DNA from: Elizabethkingia occulta
GTDB taxonomy: Bacteria > Bacteroidota > Bacteroidia > Flavobacteriales > Weeksellaceae
NCBI RefSeq assembly: GCF_002023715.1
Contig: NZ_MAHX01000002.1
Location: forward strand, 62,001-126,000
DNA: 64,000 nt
Direction of reading: 5' to 3'
The notes below the pieces were generated by a model. It saw only the letters and a program-made list of their open reading frames with translations, searched no databases and was not told where the DNA came from. Below, one piece after another: positions 26,298-34,641 of this stretch; positions within the stretch are counted from its first letter, which is position 1; each line of letters starts with the position of its first letter. A program made the translations under genes and the position numbers.

Positions 26298-28217
26298 ATG
26301 ATTTCGAAAACCACGATAGACAAAATTTTCTCCGCTGTAAGAGTGGAAGAAGTGGTTGGTGAATATGTACAGCTAAAGCGTGCTGGTGGAAATTACAAAG
26401 GTTTAAGCCCTTTTCATGATGAAAAGTCGCCTTCATTTGTAGTATCTCCAAGTAAGCAGATCTGGAAAGATTTCAGTTCCGGAAAAGGGGGAACTGCAGT
26501 GTCTTTCCTTATGGAAATCGAAAACTTTACCTATCCTGAAGCATTGCGCCATCTGGCAAAGAAATATGGCATTGAGATAGAAGAAGATGTTCAGGAGATA
26601 TCGGAGGCTGAGAAAGAATCCCGTAATCAGCGGGAGCTATTATATAAAATCCATGAGGTTGCCAACAACTTCTTTCAGGAACAGTTGTATGATACTGAGG
26701 AAGGACAGAATATTGGTTTATCATATTTCAGAGAAAGAGGGCTGAATGATGAAATTCTGAAAAAGTTCCAGCTAGGATACTCACCAGAACTTAAAAACGC
26801 TTTTACCAAGTCTGCAAAAGAAAAGGGCTATGATAAAGATCTTCTGGAGAAGTCCGGATTATCTATTTTTCCGGAAAATGCGCCTGAAGGGATCGATCGT
26901 TTTCGCGAACGTGTAATCTTCCCGATTCTTAGCTTCTCAGGAAGGGTACTGGGCTTTGGTGCCAGAATTCTGAAAAGTAATGTAAAAACAGCCAAATATC
27001 TCAACTCACCCGAGACAGAGATTTACCATAAATCCAATGTACTTTACGGAATTGCTCAGTCTAAGCAAGCAATTTCTAAAGAAAATCATTGCCTTCTTGT
27101 GGAGGGTTATATGGATGTAATTTCATTGCATCAGGCAGGGATAGAAAATGTTGTGGCCAGTAGTGGTACTGCTTTAACAAAAGAGCAGATTAAGCTGATT
27201 AAAAGGTTGACGCCTAATGTAACAATTCTGTTTGATGGTGATGCTGCCGGAATTAAAGCCTCATTCAGAAGTATAGATTTACTTTTGGAAGATGGCATGA
27301 ATATTAAGGTAATGCTATTTCCGGATGGACACGACCCGGATAGTTTTGCCAAAGCTTTTCCACAGGAATATGTAAAAAGTTATATTGCTGAACATGCTGT
27401 AGATTTTATTCACTTCAAAATAGATGTTCTTCAGAAAGATGCCGGAGATGACCCTTTTAAAAGAGCAGATCTGATAAAAGAAGTTGTAAAGAGTATAGCT
27501 TTTGTTCCGAACAATCTTCAGCAGGAGATATTTATACAACAGGCATCCAAATTATTACATGTTTCCGAACAAAACCTGTTCAACGAACTTCAGGTTCAGA
27601 AAACCGGAATACAGCATCAGGAAAAACCTAAAGCACCGCAAATCCAACCAAAACTGGAGAAGGTGGAAATTTCCCAGATTGAAACTATTAATCCGCTGCT
27701 GCTATTGGAGGAAAAGCTGGTTGAGCTCATGCTGAAGTATGGTGATAAAGAAATTGTAAGGAAGAAAGAAGAGGGGATGGTAAAGTCCTCTGTTATTCAG
27801 GAGATTTTAAATCACTTTGATGAAGATTCTTATGAAATCCAGATTCCTCTGCATCAGAAAATTGTAGATGAAATCCGTAAAGGTGCTGAAAAAAGTGAAT
27901 TGCGTTCGGGACAGTTTTTCCTCAGTCTGATGGATGAAGAAGTGAATCAGAAAGTTGCAGATGCACTGATCGATCCTTACCAACTAAGTGACTGGAATAA
28001 GTTCAATATTTACTTTAGTTCGGAAGAAGATGTTGTGGAAAAGATGGTTCAGGATATTATTCTTCGTCATAAGCGAGAGTATATACTAAAGATTATAAAG
28101 GACTTACAAGTGAAAGTGCAGGAAGACCCTGGTAACGATGTGCAGTATTATGCCACAATTGTAAAGCTCACCAGACTTAAAATGGAACTGGACAAAGTAT
28201 TATACAGGATATTGTAA
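26298..28217 (+). CDS. dnaG: DNA primase lacking zinc-finger cysteines
   Basis: DnaG makes RNA primers at the replication fork. The 639-residue product starts MISKTTIDKIFSAVRVEEVV. Its N-terminal CHC2-like domain reads NYKGLSPFHDEKSPSFVVSP then KDFSSGKGG, where canonical primases have CPFH and CFGCG, so three of four zinc ligands are Ser or other residues; the fold must hold without zinc. The TOPRIM core is intact, with LLVEGYMDVISLHQAGI and VTILFDGDAAGIKAS. The C-terminal helicase-binding region is divergent and contains a Gln/Pro-rich linker near residue 440. The cysteine loss appears to be a trait of the lineage. It is monocistronic, before clpP. Confidence 0.96.
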   Translation: MISKTTIDKIFSAVRVEEVVGEYVQLKRAGGNYKGLSPFHDEKSPSFVVSPSKQIWKDFSSGKGGTAVSFLMEIENFTYPEALRHLAKKYGIEIEEDVQEISEAEKESRNQRELLYKIHEVANNFFQEQLYDTEEGQNIGLSYFRERGLNDEILKKFQLGYSPELKNAFTKSAKEKGYDKDLLEKSGLSIFPENAPEGIDRFRERVIFPILSFSGRVLGFGARILKSNVKTAKYLNSPETEIYHKSNVLYGIAQSKQAISKENHCLLVEGYMDVISLHQAGIENVVASSGTALTKEQIKLIKRLTPNVTILFDGDAAGIKASFRSIDLLLEDGMNIKVMLFPDGHDPDSFAKAFPQEYVKSYIAEHAVDFIHFKIDVLQKDAGDDPFKRADLIKEVVKSIAFVPNNLQQEIFIQQASKLLHVSEQNLFNELQVQKTGIQHQEKPKAPQIQPKLEKVEISQIETINPLLLLEEKLVELMLKYGDKEIVRKKEEGMVKSSVIQEILNHFDEDSYEIQIPLHQKIVDEIRKGAEKSELRSGQFFLSLMDEEVNQKVADALIDPYQLSDWNKFNIYFSSEEDVVEKMVQDIILRHKREYILKIIKDLQVKVQEDPGNDVQYYATIVKLTRLKMELDKVLYRIL

Positions 28218-28287
28218 TTAATTTCTGCCAGAATGTCCGTATATTCGTTTGGAACAAAATTAGTAACACAATAGAAAAATTAATTCA

Positions 28288-28971
28288 ATGGATATTAAAA
28301 AGGAATTTAGAGATTACGCAGTAAAACACCTTGGAGTGAATGGTCTTGCTGCTGATCAGTATATGGGTATATATGGTCCAACCAATTTAACACCATATAT
28401 TATGGAGGAACGTCGTCTAAATGTAGCGCAAATGGACGTTTTCTCCCGTTTGATGATGGACAGAATTATCTTCCTTGGAACAGGAATAGATGATCAGGTT
28501 GCCAATATTGTAACAGCTCAGTTATTATTCCTGGAAAGTGCTGATCCTGCTAAAGATATTCAGATCTATATCAACTCTCCTGGTGGTAGTGTATATGCCG
28601 GATTAGGAATATATGATACAATGCAGATTATTAAACCGGATGTTGCTACAATCTGTACAGGTATGGCAGCGTCTATGGGTGCTGTATTATTAGTAGCCGG
28701 AGAAAAAGGTAAGCGTTCTGCTCTTAAGCATTCAAGAGTTATGATTCACCAGCCAAGCGGAGGTGCTCAAGGGGTAGCTTCCGATATGGAAATCAACCTT
28801 CGTGAAATGTTGAAATTAAAAACAGAATTATACGATATTATCGCTCACCACTCAGGACAGACTTACGAATGGGTAGAGAAATCTTCCGACAGAGATTACT
28901 GGATGACTTCTGAAGAAGCGAAAAGCTTCGGTATGGTAGACGAGGTATTACAGCGTAAAGAAGAGAAATAA
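28288..28971 (+). CDS. clpP: ATP-dependent Clp protease proteolytic subunit
   Basis: The 227-residue ClpP has the catalytic Ser in CTGMAASMGAVLLVAGE, the His in RVMIHQPSGGAQGVASD and the Asp in the later SSDRDYWMTSEEAKSFGMVD segment. The IYINSPGGSVYAGLGIYDT substrate-binding strand is intact. It is a little longer than E. coli ClpP because of an extended N-terminus (residues 1-30), which is common in this group. It assembles with ClpX or ClpA, neither of which is in the window. A strong terminator follows. Confidence 0.97.
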   Translation: MDIKKEFRDYAVKHLGVNGLAADQYMGIYGPTNLTPYIMEERRLNVAQMDVFSRLMMDRIIFLGTGIDDQVANIVTAQLLFLESADPAKDIQIYINSPGGSVYAGLGIYDTMQIIKPDVATICTGMAASMGAVLLVAGEKGKRSALKHSRVMIHQPSGGAQGVASDMEINLREMLKLKTELYDIIAHHSGQTYEWVEKSSDRDYWMTSEEAKSFGMVDEVLQRKEEK

Positions 28972-29000
28972 TTTTTTTCGCAGCATATTTGTTTAGAAGG

Positions 29001-29030
29001 AAGGCGTAAAATCTATAGGTTTTACGCCTT
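29001..29030 (+). terminator. Terminator after clpP
   Basis: AAGGCGTAAAA (29001-29011) pairs with TTTTACGCCTT (29020-29030), an 11-bp stem with an 8-base loop and a following CTTTTATTT. Confidence 0.85.
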
Positions 29031-29075
29031 CTTTTATTTAGTAAGACAGAATGTTGATATATTTTTTGAGGAAGC

Positions 29076-29106
29076 TTTGAGAGATAAGGAAGCTTTTTTA
29101 TTTTTG
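29076..29106 (+). promoter_or_regulatory. Complete Bacteroidota promoter for the 77-aa gene
   Basis: TTTG (29076-29079), 19 bases, then TATTTTTG (29099-29106) is the best -33/-7 pair in the window. The box ends 4 bases before the ATG at 29111, so the mRNA should be leaderless. Confidence 0.7.
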
Positions 29107-29110
29107 CAGC

Positions 29111-29344
29111 ATGAAAAATATTCAGATAAGAACCGAGGAGTTTTTTGAATTACTGAAGCTACAGGATGCTTCTATGTGGGACGTTTTCGAGAAAATGATA
29201 GATGGAGAAGAGAAGCAGATTATATTTCTGGACAAGGATGAAAAGGTTGTAACAACTTATATATTGCCACAAACAATAGAGCAGCTGAAAGAAGATAAAG
29301 AAGTCTTCAATAAAACATTTACTGAGAAGCTATCACAGAACTAA
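29111..29344 (+). CDS. Small hypothetical protein (77 aa)
   Basis: The product MKNIQIRTEEFFELLKLQDA is followed by an acidic body (KMIDGEEKQIIFLDKDEKVV) and a Lys/Glu-rich helix at the end. No signal, membrane span or known domain is seen. A near-ideal promoter ends 4 bases before its ATG, which is strong support that it is a real gene. Its TAA abuts the stop of the convergent EamA gene without a single base between them. Confidence 0.6.
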   Translation: MKNIQIRTEEFFELLKLQDASMWDVFEKMIDGEEKQIIFLDKDEKVVTTYILPQTIEQLKEDKEVFNKTFTEKLSQN

Positions 29345-29764
29345 TTATTTTAGCAATAAAACAATTGTTCCGGCAATAATTAATCCTGCACCAATTGCTG
29401 TTTTGGTGTCTATGGATTCGCGCAGAAATACAGCTGCCAATATAATAGTGAGAGCTATGCTTAGTTTGTCTATAGGAGCTACTTTAGAGACATCTCCCAT
29501 TTGTAAAGCTTTAAAATAGAATATCCAGGATAGCCCGGTTGCTATTCCGGATATTGTTAAAAATATAATATTGGTTTTAGAGAGGCTGACAATTCCTTTT
29601 GTCTCCCCACGGAAAATAACAATTCCCCATATCATAACCAGTACTACCACTGTACGAATGGCAGTAGCAAGATTGGAATTGATATTAGAAACACCTATTT
29701 TGGCAAATATTGCTGTAAGAGAAGCAAACAAAGCAGAGAGAAGTGCATAGATCCACCACATCAC
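29345..29764 (-). CDS. Half-size EamA-family (DMT) transporter
   Basis: The 139-residue product holds one EamA repeat of about five spans: WWIYALLSALFASLTAIFAK, then AIRTVVVLVMIWGIVIFRG, IIFLTISGIATGLSWIFYF, SIALTIILAAVFLRES and GAGLIIAGTIVLLL. Ordinary DMT exporters (such as the one at 32134) have two repeats, so this one would work as a dimer or pair. It follows the VIT-family gene by 15 bases and is probably its cotranscript. The substrate is unknown. Confidence 0.87.
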   Translation of the reverse strand: MMWWIYALLSALFASLTAIFAKIGVSNINSNLATAIRTVVVLVMIWGIVIFRGETKGIVSLSKTNIIFLTISGIATGLSWIFYFKALQMGDVSKVAPIDKLSIALTIILAAVFLRESIDTKTAIGAGLIIAGTIVLLLK

Positions 29765-29779
29765 AAATCAATATTTAGG

Positions 29780-30478
29780 TTAAGAAGCATTGACTCCAAA
29801 CAAATAGCCTACCAGTGCAGTTAGTGCCATAGCAGCAGTACCCCAGAAGCAAATTCTTATCACCGCAGTACTTATTTTAGAACCTCCAGCTTTAGCGGCA
29901 ACCGCACCCAGAATCATGAGGAATATAATGGAAAAACCGTATTCATAATAAAGCATTTGAGGTATAGGTGCAAATATGGCCACCAGAAATGGTAATATTG
30001 CTCCTACGGTAAATGATGCAAAGGAGGAAGCTGCAGCCTGCAAAGGTCTTGCTGTCGTAATCTCGTTAATACCTAATTCGTCACGGGCATGGGCTTCTAA
30101 AGCATCGTGCCGAGTCAATTCTTCAGCTACCTTTAGTGCCAGTTCAGGGTTTAGTCCACGGCTTTCATATATTTTAGCCAATTCCTTTAGTTCTATTTCA
30201 GGAATGCGTTCCAACTCTTTAGCTTCCCTTTCCAAATCGGCTTTTTCAGTATCAGCCTGAGAGCTTACAGATACATATTCTCCCGCAGCCATTGACATTG
30301 CACCGGCAACAAGACCTGCCAGTGCAGCCAGTATAATTGCTTCTCTGGAAGGCGTAGCAGCAGCCACACCAATTGTAATACTGGTTGTGGACAGAATACC
30401 GTCATTAGCCCCAAGAACAGCAGCCCTTAGCCATCCTACACGATTTACATAATGTTTTTCTAAATGATGATGTGTCAT
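29780..30478 (-). CDS. VIT1/CCC1-family transporter
   Basis: The 232-residue membrane protein begins MTHHHLEKHYVNRVGWLRAA. The vacuolar-iron-transporter family features are clear: LGANDGILSTTSITIGVAAA at the first span, AMSMAAGEYVSVSSQADTEK with its Met/Gly-Glu-Tyr gating motif, a cytoplasmic metal-binding domain rich in Glu (DLEREAKELERIPEIELKEL) and HDALEAHARDELGI. Plant and yeast relatives move Fe2+ or Mn2+ in exchange for H+. It probably exports excess iron or manganese. It heads a two-gene transcript with the EamA protein. Confidence 0.9.
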   Translation of the reverse strand: MTHHHLEKHYVNRVGWLRAAVLGANDGILSTTSITIGVAAATPSREAIILAALAGLVAGAMSMAAGEYVSVSSQADTEKADLEREAKELERIPEIELKELAKIYESRGLNPELALKVAEELTRHDALEAHARDELGINEITTARPLQAAASSFASFTVGAILPFLVAIFAPIPQMLYYEYGFSIIFLMILGAVAAKAGGSKISTAVIRICFWGTAAMALTALVGYLFGVNAS

Positions 30479-30607
30479 TTTTTGGTTTTTTTGTAAATAG
30501 TATTCGAGAAATAAGAATTTTGATGTTTACGTAAATTTAGGGAAAAATCTGCCTGATAAGGAATGTACATGACTGATTTTCTTTAGAAAATAAAATTTTT
30601 AACTCGC

Positions 30608-31036
30608 CTAAATAAAGATAATTTTCTTTTGATAAAAATAACGGGAAAACCCACGTGGAAAATCTTTTTCGGTTCCAATCTTTGTAAAGCCTAGTTTTTC
30701 ATAAAATTCCGGAGCCTGATAAGAAAACGTATTTAGGCTTAGGTAATGGCATTTTCTTCTTTTGGCTTCTGTTTCTGCTGCAGATATCAGTTTGGATCCT
30801 ATGCCTTTGTGTCTGTACTCCGGATGAACAGCCAGGCGTTTTATTTCTAACGTGCCCCACAAAGAGCGGCCAATGATTCCGCCAACAATCTTTTCGTCAT
30901 CATAGATGACAATTTCCACATCTTCATTGATTTCATTTTCAAAAGAAATAGCACGTTCCTGATTGTACTGGTTTAGAAAACCTGTTATGATTTCATCGTG
31001 ATTCTCTGTAATTACGGAACTGGTTTTGATCTTCAT
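30608..31036 (-). CDS. GNAT-family N-acetyltransferase
   Basis: The 142-residue product has the acetyl-CoA-binding motif A in LAVHPEYRHKGIGSKLISAA (R/Q-x-x-G-x-G/A), motif B in YLSLNTFSYQAPEFYEKLGF and the closing FTKIGTEKDFPRGFSRYF. The fold and length are normal. The substrate is not predictable. It is monocistronic, 104 bases before the divergent secreted protein's start. Confidence 0.87.
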   Translation of the reverse strand: MKIKTSSVITENHDEIITGFLNQYNQERAISFENEINEDVEIVIYDDEKIVGGIIGRSLWGTLEIKRLAVHPEYRHKGIGSKLISAAETEAKRRKCHYLSLNTFSYQAPEFYEKLGFTKIGTEKDFPRGFSRYFYQKKIIFI

Positions 31037-31140
31037 AAAAAGTATTTAAGTTGGAAGTCAGGATTTATGTAGAATAAATATATTGCTTTTTGCAGCCGGA
31101 ACATATAAAAAACATATATTTAATCAATAAAAGCAAGTGT

Positions 31141-32097
31141 ATGAAAATTATGACAAGGTTATATGTTATATTACTTTTGGTATCAGGTATATTGACTTCT
31201 GCTCAATATAAAAATACAGATATTGAAGGCGTTTATAATAAAGGTGGTATTTCTTTTATTCTCAAAAAAGACAATACATTTCTTGTTGTTGCTATGGGTA
31301 CATTGATAAAGGGAACATGGAACACTGATAAAAACATAATCACACTAACGCCTAAAAATCCTGATGCATTGTTTTATCTTTATGCCAGAAAAAATCCGGA
31401 TATTAAAGGTGAAATGCGGTTAATGATTTCCGGAGATGATACTTCTAATGATATTTATGTTGGCACCTTTCCAAATAAAATGAAGCGTCTTTTTAATAAA
31501 GAAGCGAACTGTTTTGACTTTCCTTATGTACATCGTTCCAAAGAGCTGCCTGAAGTTTTAACTTTTATAGATCAGACTAAATCAGAAAATCCTTCTCAGA
31601 TGGATGTGCCAAATGTAATGCAGCACTTCCAGACAGCAGGATACAACGACTTTATTATGCAGTATATGAGTCCGAGTCTTTTTTATAATCCATTCCGGTT
31701 TGAAATAAGAAAGGAAGGATTGAAATCTTTGTCCGATGCGGATGGTGGAATCGTTAAAAAACAGAATATAAAAGAATTCTTTAAAAATGAAAAAGAGCTG
31801 CAGTTTTTAGAAGAATCATTTAATATGGCTTATAATGCAGACTTTAAGATTGTTAATTATGCTTATAATACTAATGATGATATGTCCGAAAAAATGGATA
31901 TATCACAATACAAGTATGATCCGGTGCGTAATGTATATGTCAATCCTTATGCGCCAGCCAAAAGTTTAAATTATAAGAGTGATGACTTTCATTATACCGA
32001 TGTTTTAATGAAGTTTGATAAAGTAAAGTCTGAAAATAAATCAGTTCCAGACTTTAAGCCACTTCCCGGATCAGTCTTCGTAGCAAAGTGCAAATAA
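31141..32097 (+). CDS. Secreted protein of unknown function (318 aa)
   Basis: The preferred ATG at 31141 yields MKIMTRLYVILLLVSGILTS followed by AQ, a clean signal peptide. Residues about 25-110 look like a short lipocalin-like beta domain (DIEGVYNKGGISFILKKDNT then GTWNTDKNIITLTPKN). The rest has an acidic, Asn/Tyr-rich character and contains one Cys near the middle and one as the second-last residue. I recognise no family. The upstream in-frame start at 31090 would add 17 residues before the signal and is rejected. It faces the EamA exporter gene with 36 bases between stops. Confidence 0.7.
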   Translation: MKIMTRLYVILLLVSGILTSAQYKNTDIEGVYNKGGISFILKKDNTFLVVAMGTLIKGTWNTDKNIITLTPKNPDALFYLYARKNPDIKGEMRLMISGDDTSNDIYVGTFPNKMKRLFNKEANCFDFPYVHRSKELPEVLTFIDQTKSENPSQMDVPNVMQHFQTAGYNDFIMQYMSPSLFYNPFRFEIRKEGLKSLSDADGGIVKKQNIKEFFKNEKELQFLEESFNMAYNADFKIVNYAYNTNDDMSEKMDISQYKYDPVRNVYVNPYAPAKSLNYKSDDFHYTDVLMKFDKVKSENKSVPDFKPLPGSVFVAKCK

Positions 32098-32133
32098 GTA
32101 TGACGCTTAGTTTATTGAGTCAAAAGCAAAGGA

Positions 32134-33054
32134 TCAGGTACCCGAAAGACGCAGGTTTTTCTCCTTTTTGGTTTCATAGCTTAATAAGAATATTGTAGAG
32201 ATAATGAGTAAACTTCCAATCCAGTCGATATAGGTAAAAGGTACATGTAGCCACATTACAGCAATAATTGTTGCCGACAAAGGTTCTCCGGATGCCAGAA
32301 GACTGCTTTTTTGCCCGCCAATAAGCTGAACAGCTGTCAGATAAAAATAGAAAGGAATTAATGTTCCGAATATTACAATAAAAGCGGTGTAAAGATAGGA
32401 TTGTGTATCCCAGTGCCCTTCGGCCTGCCACGGTGCTTTTACAAAAGAGAAAGCAATACCACCAATCAGCATTCCCCAACCAATGATTACCGCCGAATTA
32501 TATTTGTTAAGGAGGGCGATAGGCTGCAATGTATAGATAGCAAGTGCAAAAGCCGAGGCTATACCGAAGAATAAAGCGGTAGATGAAATATTCAGCCTTC
32601 CCATATCACCATGGGTAACCAGTATAAAAGTACCAAGAACCGCAAAAGCAATGGCTACAAAATCGATAAATCTGGGGATTTTTCTGTTTTTAATAGCAAG
32701 ATAAACTGCAATAATTACCGGTCCGGCATATTGTAATACTGTAGCGGTGGCAGCATTGGAATGTTTAATAGCAGCGAAATAAGTATACTGAACCATTAGC
32801 ATACCCGTAATTCCGAATAGTATCAGTTTCAGAGCATCTTTTTTATTCTTCCATACGGCCAATAAGTCGGGATTTTTACCAAATGCCCCGATAAGCAATA
32901 GAATGATGCCTGATATCAGCATGCGAACAGTAATCATCCATTCTACACTGACTCCTCTTTGCTGAAATAGAAATTGTCCGAAAGTGCCGGATACTCCCCA
33001 TAATGAAGCGGCAATAAGTGCTAAAAGAAAACCTTTGGTATTTGTACTTCTCAT
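32134..33054 (-). CDS. EamA-family (DMT) exporter
   Basis: The 306-residue protein has ten predicted spans in two EamA repeats: LLALIAASLWGVSGTFGQFL opens the first, and ALFFGIASAFALAIYTLQ opens the second; SLLASGEPLSATIIAVMWLH is the conserved GEP motif. RhtA-like relatives export amino acids or metabolites. The gene diverges from an Lrp-type regulator across 129 bases, a classic arrangement in which the regulator controls the exporter in response to an amino acid; that link is inferred from position. Confidence 0.88.
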   Translation of the reverse strand: MRSTNTKGFLLALIAASLWGVSGTFGQFLFQQRGVSVEWMITVRMLISGIILLLIGAFGKNPDLLAVWKNKKDALKLILFGITGMLMVQYTYFAAIKHSNAATATVLQYAGPVIIAVYLAIKNRKIPRFIDFVAIAFAVLGTFILVTHGDMGRLNISSTALFFGIASAFALAIYTLQPIALLNKYNSAVIIGWGMLIGGIAFSFVKAPWQAEGHWDTQSYLYTAFIVIFGTLIPFYFYLTAVQLIGGQKSSLLASGEPLSATIIAVMWLHVPFTYIDWIGSLLIISTIFLLSYETKKEKNLRLSGT

Positions 33055-33183
33055 GTCGTTGTGAAGGATTAAGAATAAGAATTAGTTTTTGATATTTATT
33101 GTGCGAAATTACTTCAAAACTCATGTGTTTTTTCTTTAATTTTAACCACTTATTTGCAATTTTGTTTCATATTAAACCTGCTT

Positions 33184-33654
33184 ATGGAAGATTTGGATAA
33201 ATTCGATTTACAAATTCTGGATATTTTACAGAAAGATAATCAGACGTCGCAACGGGATATTGGTGATAGGATAGGGCTTTCAGCTGCTGCTGTACAACGA
33301 CGTATTAAGCGGATGCGCGAAAATAAGATTATTACGTCGGATATTTCTGTGATCGATCCTGAGAAAGTAGGAGCACAGATTCTATTATTTGTAGAAGTAG
33401 AATTGGACACGGATAAAATTGAGTTTATAGACGATATTAAGAGAACCTTTAGCAAGGTGCCTCAGATTCAGCAATGTTATTATGTAACCGGTGAAGTAGA
33501 TTTTGTATTGGTAATGGTTGTCAATACAATGCAGGAATATGAATTGCTGACAAGGCAGTTATTCTTTAGCAATACCAATATCAAGCGTTTTAAAACGTTT
33601 GTCAATATGCATACGGTAAAAAATGGTTTACAGATACCTATTTTAGGAAGTTAG
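33184..33654 (+). CDS. Lrp/AsnC-family regulator
   Basis: The 156-residue product starts MEDLDKFDLQILDILQKDNQ. The N-terminal helix-turn-helix spans residues about 5-60 (RDIGDRIGLSAAAVQRRIKRM) and the C-terminal RAM/ligand-binding domain follows with QCYYVTGEVDFVLVMVVNTM. The TTG extension at 33154 is not needed. It likely senses an amino acid and controls the divergent EamA exporter at 32134. Confidence 0.92.
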   Translation: MEDLDKFDLQILDILQKDNQTSQRDIGDRIGLSAAAVQRRIKRMRENKIITSDISVIDPEKVGAQILLFVEVELDTDKIEFIDDIKRTFSKVPQIQQCYYVTGEVDFVLVMVVNTMQEYELLTRQLFFSNTNIKRFKTFVNMHTVKNGLQIPILGS

Positions 33655-33727
33655 AAGTACTAAATTAGAAGTACGAAGTATAAAATAAACAATTCAACGA
33701 TTCAATAATGCATAAACAATAGGTGAA

Positions 33728-34588
33728 TCAATAATTGTTCAGGAAAAGATCAATTGTTTTTTTAGTTTCGGCAACATCGTGCACCCTTAGGATTTTTGCT
33801 CCCTTGTGTAGTAATTTTAGGTGGAGCTTTTGAGTTTCTTCTACAATTTCCAAAGGTGATTTGCCTAAAGATTTGTAGATAAAGGACTTTCTGGAAATAC
33901 CGATTAAAAGGGGAAGTCTTCCGAATCCAAAATATTCAGCTTCTTCAGTCATTTTATATTGGTCTTCTATTGTTTTTCCAAATCCAAATCCAGGATCTAA
34001 TATAATATCATGTACCCTTAGTTCTGTGAGTTCCCGAACTTTCTCGCAGAAAAACTGATTAATGCTGAGTGTAATATCTTTGTACTGTATTTTATCATGC
34101 ATCTGTCCGAATTCCGGATTAATATGCATCAGAATATAGGGTAAGCCCGTTTCGGCAGCGGTTTTAAACATTTCGGAGTCAAATTGCCCGCCTGAAATAT
34201 CATTAATAATATCCATTCCCTCATCCGCTGCATATTTTACAGTTTCAGCATAAAATGTATCAACAGATATCAGCTTTTCCGGAAACTCTTTTTTCAGTAA
34301 TGAGATTACTTTGCCTAAGCGCCCCATTTCTTCCTTTGCATCAATCTGCTTAGAGTTGGGATTGGTAGACTGAGGTCCGATGTCGATGATAGAAGCACCT
34401 TCCGAAATCATTTTTTCTGTATGTTCCAGAGCAGCCTTTTCCTGACTAAAACGCCCGCCATCGGAAAAAGAATCGGGAGTAAGATTCAGAATTCCCATAA
34501 TTAATGGTTTTTCAAGGGAAACTAATTTTCCGCGACAGTTGATACTAAAATTATGATTTACAGAAAGTTGTTTTTTATAAGTGTTCAT
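33728..34588 (-). CDS. folP: Dihydropteroate synthase
   Basis: FolP condenses p-aminobenzoate with 7,8-dihydropterin pyrophosphate in folate synthesis and is the sulfonamide target. The 286-residue product contains GILNLTPDSFSDGGRFS, the loop-2 region IIDIGPQSTNPNSKQ, ISVDTFYAETVKYA, INDISGG, the pterin-site DIILDPGFGFGK and the LIGISRKSFI and ILRVHDVAE motifs. In loop 2 most bacteria have STRPG; here Arg is Asn (STNPN). The gene is divergent from the DUF1599 gene across 53 bases, an arrangement I recall as common in Bacteroidota. Confidence 0.95.
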   Translation of the reverse strand: MNTYKKQLSVNHNFSINCRGKLVSLEKPLIMGILNLTPDSFSDGGRFSQEKAALEHTEKMISEGASIIDIGPQSTNPNSKQIDAKEEMGRLGKVISLLKKEFPEKLISVDTFYAETVKYAADEGMDIINDISGGQFDSEMFKTAAETGLPYILMHINPEFGQMHDKIQYKDITLSINQFFCEKVRELTELRVHDIILDPGFGFGKTIEDQYKMTEEAEYFGFGRLPLLIGISRKSFIYKSLGKSPLEIVEETQKLHLKLLHKGAKILRVHDVAETKKTIDLFLNNY

Positions 34589-34615
34589 CAGCTTTTTCGC
34601 TTTAGGCTAAATTTG

Positions 34616-34623
34616 TATCTTTG
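34616..34623 (+). promoter_or_regulatory. -7 box of the DUF1599 operon
   Basis: TATCTTTG is 18 bases before the ATG at 34642. A second match, TAAATTTG, lies immediately upstream at 34608-34615, so two overlapping promoters are possible. Confidence 0.55.
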
Positions 34624-34641
34624 GCATTAGAACGCTAATTT

